DNA of 64,000 nucleotides from JADJPG01 sp964491875 (GTDB lineage: Bacteria > Verrucomicrobiota > Verrucomicrobiia > Limisphaerales > JADJPG01). The stretch is taken from assembly GCA_964491875.1 (NCBI GenBank), contig CAZBIC010000011.1, forward strand, positions 62,001 through 126,000. Reading direction: 5' to 3'. Under the pieces are notes generated by a model. That model was not told the DNA's origin and made no database searches. It was given only the letters and a program-made list of their open reading frames with translations. Both the position numbers and the translations under genes were made by a program. Of this stretch, positions 62,027 through 64,000 are shown piece by piece (position 1 is the stretch's first letter; the number at the start of each line of letters is the position of its first letter).

Positions 62027-62413
62027 ATGCCGGCCGAAGCCCTGGCGGTGGTGAAGGCCTGGGGCTTTGAACTGAAAACCATGAAGGGTTTTACCTGGTA
62101 CAAGCGCACGACTCACGGCAAGTAGCACATCGGCATGGGGAACTGGACGCGCGCCAACACTGAAGACTGTTTGTTCGCCGTGCGCGGGCGTCCCGTGCGC
62201 GCATCGAAGGCGGTGCGGCAGTACATCGATGGACCACGGCGTCAGCACAGTCAGAAGCCGGAGGAAGCGCGTGTTCGCCTCGTGCAGTTGCTCGGCGACG
62301 TGCCGCGTATTGAGCTGTTCGCACGGGAGGGGACCCCAGGCTGGGATGTTTGAGGCAACGAGGTAGAATCAAACGTTACAATCCGTAGCAGGGCTCTGAT
62401 TGCGTCGTCGTAG
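62027..62413 (+). pseudogene. MT-A70-type adenine methyltransferase remnant
   Basis: In the frame of 62027 the sequence reads MPAEALAVVKAWGFELKTMK then GFTWYKRTTHGK, TAG at 62123-62125, HIGMGNWTRANTEDCLFAVR, GRPVRASKAVRQYIDGPRRQ, HSQKPEEARVRLVQLLGDVP, RIELFAREGTPGWDV, TGA at 62351-62353 (for Trp), GNEVESNV. This is the C-terminal half of phage-type MT-A70 DNA N6-adenine methylases. The N-terminal half with the DPPW catalytic motif is missing and two stops are present. It is a dead gene, probably from a mobile element. Confidence 0.82.
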
Positions 62414-62763
62414 CAATCTCCAGCGGCGAGGGATTGCCGTTGAAGGCCTCAAAAATCGATGCGAGTCGGTGGGGTTGGTCAGTGCTCTGAACCGCGGGTC
62501 TGTTAGGTAACCGCGTTGCTACAGCTCAATAGTCTTGGCGCCGGAATGGCCAACGAGTGTCCGGCTGGTGGCGACGGAGAGTGGATGGACAATTTCGATA
62601 CCATGATCTCCGGAGGGAAGGTAACCACTATGCCGAGGAAATTCACACAAGGCCTCAGCGGGCGGAGCCGGGATGGTTGGACGCCAACTGAAACAGTTTG
62701 AGTAGAGCAACTCGGTGGAATCCGAGACCAGGATAGACCACGCGCCGAGTTAGCACTCAATGC
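62414..62763. other. Degraded intergenic stretch
   Basis: No intact gene. Short frames are present (for example one from 62630 starting MPRKFTQGLS, which faintly recalls IS3 OrfA beginnings), but not enough to name. Probably the remains of a mobile element joining the methylase and transposase remnants. Confidence 0.4.
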
Positions 62764-62901
62764 CAAGATGCAGTGTGGTGGTCCGCCTACAACGAAGTCC
62801 GGCCCCACAGCAGCCTCGGGCGCATCCCGCCAAATCGATTTGCCTCCCAACTCCAAAACCACCAACCTCAATCCATAAACCTCTCCCTCAGCTCGGCCTA
62901 A
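62764..62901 (+). mobile_element. Remnant of an IS3-type transposase (C-terminal end of OrfB)
   Basis: In the frame ending at TAA 62899-62901 it reads WWSAYNEVRPHSSLGRIPPN then RFASQLQN. The W..YNxxRPHSSLGxxxPxxFA block is the well-known C-terminal end of IS3-family integrases (DDE fold). Upstream sequence in the same frame is not family-like, so the element is a fragment. No inverted terminal repeats were identified. Confidence 0.75.
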
Positions 62902-63188
62902 TTGTCGGGGGGATGGTCAAGAGTGCTGGTGGGGCTCAGCTCGTCCGATTTCGATTGCGATGAACTGGAACGAAGTCGGAGCTTCCGTTGCAAAAGTCGC
63001 AAGCAAGCCAAAACCTGCCAAGCAATCCCGCTTCCGTCGGTCAAAATAAAGCCTCCGTTTGCCCATTTATTTGCCCAAAAACGATCACTTTTGGACAATT
63101 TGATTTCTCTGGCTGCATCTACTTTCAGGTGGCGCTGAAGTTCATGAAGTTCTGCAAGCAGCTGACAATGAGGTGAATGCTAAGAAAA

Positions 63189-63280
63189 TGGCGGAGAGAG
63201 GGGGATTCGAACCCCCGATACGGTTTAACCCGTATAACGGTTTAGCAAACCGTCGCTTTCGGCCACTCAGCCATCTCTCC
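63189..63280 (-). tRNA. tRNA-Ser (anticodon GCT)
   Basis: On the minus strand: acceptor GGAGAGA pairs with TCTCTCC, discriminator G, then encoded CCA. The anticodon stem ACGGT/ACCGT encloses the loop TTGCTAA, giving GCT, which reads AGC. A long variable arm (TATACGGGTTAAACCGTAT region) and GGTTCGAATCC in the T arm confirm a class II serine tRNA of 92 bases. Confidence 0.96.
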
Positions 63281-63389
63281 AGAACGCTTGCAAGTAATCG
63301 CGATTCGCACGATTCCGCAAGGAAATTATCAGCCTATCAGGCATTTCCGCGAATGAATTCTTCGCTTCGCGCGAAGCGTCGCGACTCGT

Positions 63390-64000
63390 TCAATTGGTGC
63401 TCTTCAGCACGCTCAGGAATTGTTTCATGGCGGGCGACAGGACCTTGTTCTTTTTGTGGATGGCAGCCAGCGGACGGTAGAACTCCTCGTCCTCGATCCT
63501 GATCTCGACGAGCGTCTGCTTCGAGACTTCTTGGGTGATGGTGCCGTGAGGAACAATGGCGATGCCGGCGTCGATCTCCACCGCGCGCTTCACGGTTTCG
63601 ATGTTGTCGAACTCCATAACGTGCTGAACGTTGATTTCGTTTTCCTTGAGGATCTTGTCGATCGCGCGGCGGGTCGGGATGTCGGGTTCGAACCCGATGA
63701 ACTTCTGTCCTGAAATCGCTTTCAGGGCCACGCTTTTCGCTTTCGCGAGCGGATGCTGAGGATGGCAGATGAGCACCATCATGTCCTTGCGCAGGGGGAC
63801 AATCTCGAGTTTGGAATCCTTGAGTGGGTAGGCGACCAATCCGAGATCGACCACGTTTCCTAGGACATCGTCATACACCTGGTTGGACCGGCGATACTCC
63901 ACGTGCACATTCACCGTGGGATAGGCCTTGAGAAACTTCTTCAGATACGGCGGCAGATCGTGCAGGCCGATGCTGTAGATGGTGGCGACACGAATGGTGC
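63390..64000 (-). CDS. LysR-type transcriptional regulator, substrate-binding part (cut by window edge)
   Basis: About 203 codons open from the window edge to the stop at 63390. The effector-binding domain of LysR proteins is seen: RVATIYSIGLHDLPPYLKKF, KAYPTVNVHVEYRRSNQVYD, VLGNVVDLGLVAYPL, and GIAIVPHGTITQEVSKQTLV near the end. The N-terminal helix-turn-helix lies outside the window. The YPxV...V.VE.. layout is of the CysB/CbbR group. Target unknown. Confidence 0.88.
   Translation of the reverse strand, partial: TIRVATIYSIGLHDLPPYLKKFLKAYPTVNVHVEYRRSNQVYDDVLGNVVDLGLVAYPLKDSKLEIVPLRKDMMVLICHPQHPLAKAKSVALKAISGQKFIGFEPDIPTRRAIDKILKENEINVQHVMEFDNIETVKRAVEIDAGIAIVPHGTITQEVSKQTLVEIRIEDEEFYRPLAAIHKKNKVLSPAMKQFLSVLKSTN

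Noticed and set aside
30060..62353. Idea that UGA is read as Trp in this organism, since three TGA codons (30060, 60026, 62351) stand for Trp
   Set aside because: Many good genes end in TGA, often in ATGA overlaps. Two of the three cases lie in genes with other lesions.

Overview
The window looks like chromosomal DNA of a high-GC, Gram-negative bacterium of the PVC group, most likely Verrucomicrobiota. This is inferred from several lines: PVC-type heme-binding CxxCH proteins, an ECF sigma factor overlapping a FecR-LamG protein, repeated secreted PQQ-type beta-propellers, an Rsm22-type methyltransferase, a lipid A deacylase (so an outer membrane with LPS), and very many signal peptides. No ribosomal RNA, CRISPR array or intact prophage is visible. 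There are two tRNA genes, Pro(GGG) and Ser(GCT).

Layout. 1-9 kb: a cut-off alkaline phosphatase, a prolyl oligopeptidase lipoprotein, a PagL-like lipid A deacylase, an iron-type ABC substrate-binding protein plus ATPase with no permease, a PQQ-like propeller, a small operon ending in a cupin, tRNA-Pro and a GYD protein. 9-17.7 kb: a five-gene minus-strand block reading TolC, HlyD, GAF-GAF-TM-HlyD, PqqD-like/M50 peptidase/HlyD, and a C-terminally short SecA-like ATPase. It looks like a dedicated trans-envelope export or processing machine and is the best candidate for an undescribed system. 17.8-27.4 kb: a TatD-type hydrolase unit, two methyltransferases (one Rsm22-type), and a sialic acid operon (sialidase, kelch epimerase, MFS carrier, neuraminate lyase). 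That operon has been split by a four-helix-bundle cassette flanked by inverted repeats. A response regulator follows. 27.9-31.3 kb: CutC, small secreted and TPR proteins, and a PQQ-like propeller gene broken by an in-frame TGA.

31.3-49 kb: a large plus-strand xylan-utilisation locus. It runs ECF sigma and FecR-LamG, two CE1-like esterases, a ThuA/propeller/cytochrome c protein, a PQQ sugar dehydrogenase, a small secreted protein, a GH10 xylanase, further esterases, a CE6-like acetylesterase, a GPH pentoside symporter and a GH43 beta-xylosidase. Secreted enzymes would debranch and cut xylan outside the cytoplasm, the symporter would import xylo-oligosaccharides, and the leaderless GH43 would finish them inside. 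Glycine/arginine-rich inserts recur in five of these secreted proteins.

49-59.9 kb: ion transport and stress genes, a secreted protein of unknown function, an M14 carboxypeptidase, RarD and another PQQ-like propeller. 59.9-63 kb is a gene graveyard: remnants of DUF72, HIT, SNase, MT-A70 methylase and an IS3-type transposase. The window ends with tRNA-Ser and the C-terminal part of a LysR regulator. All names come from reading motifs by eye; no database search was run.
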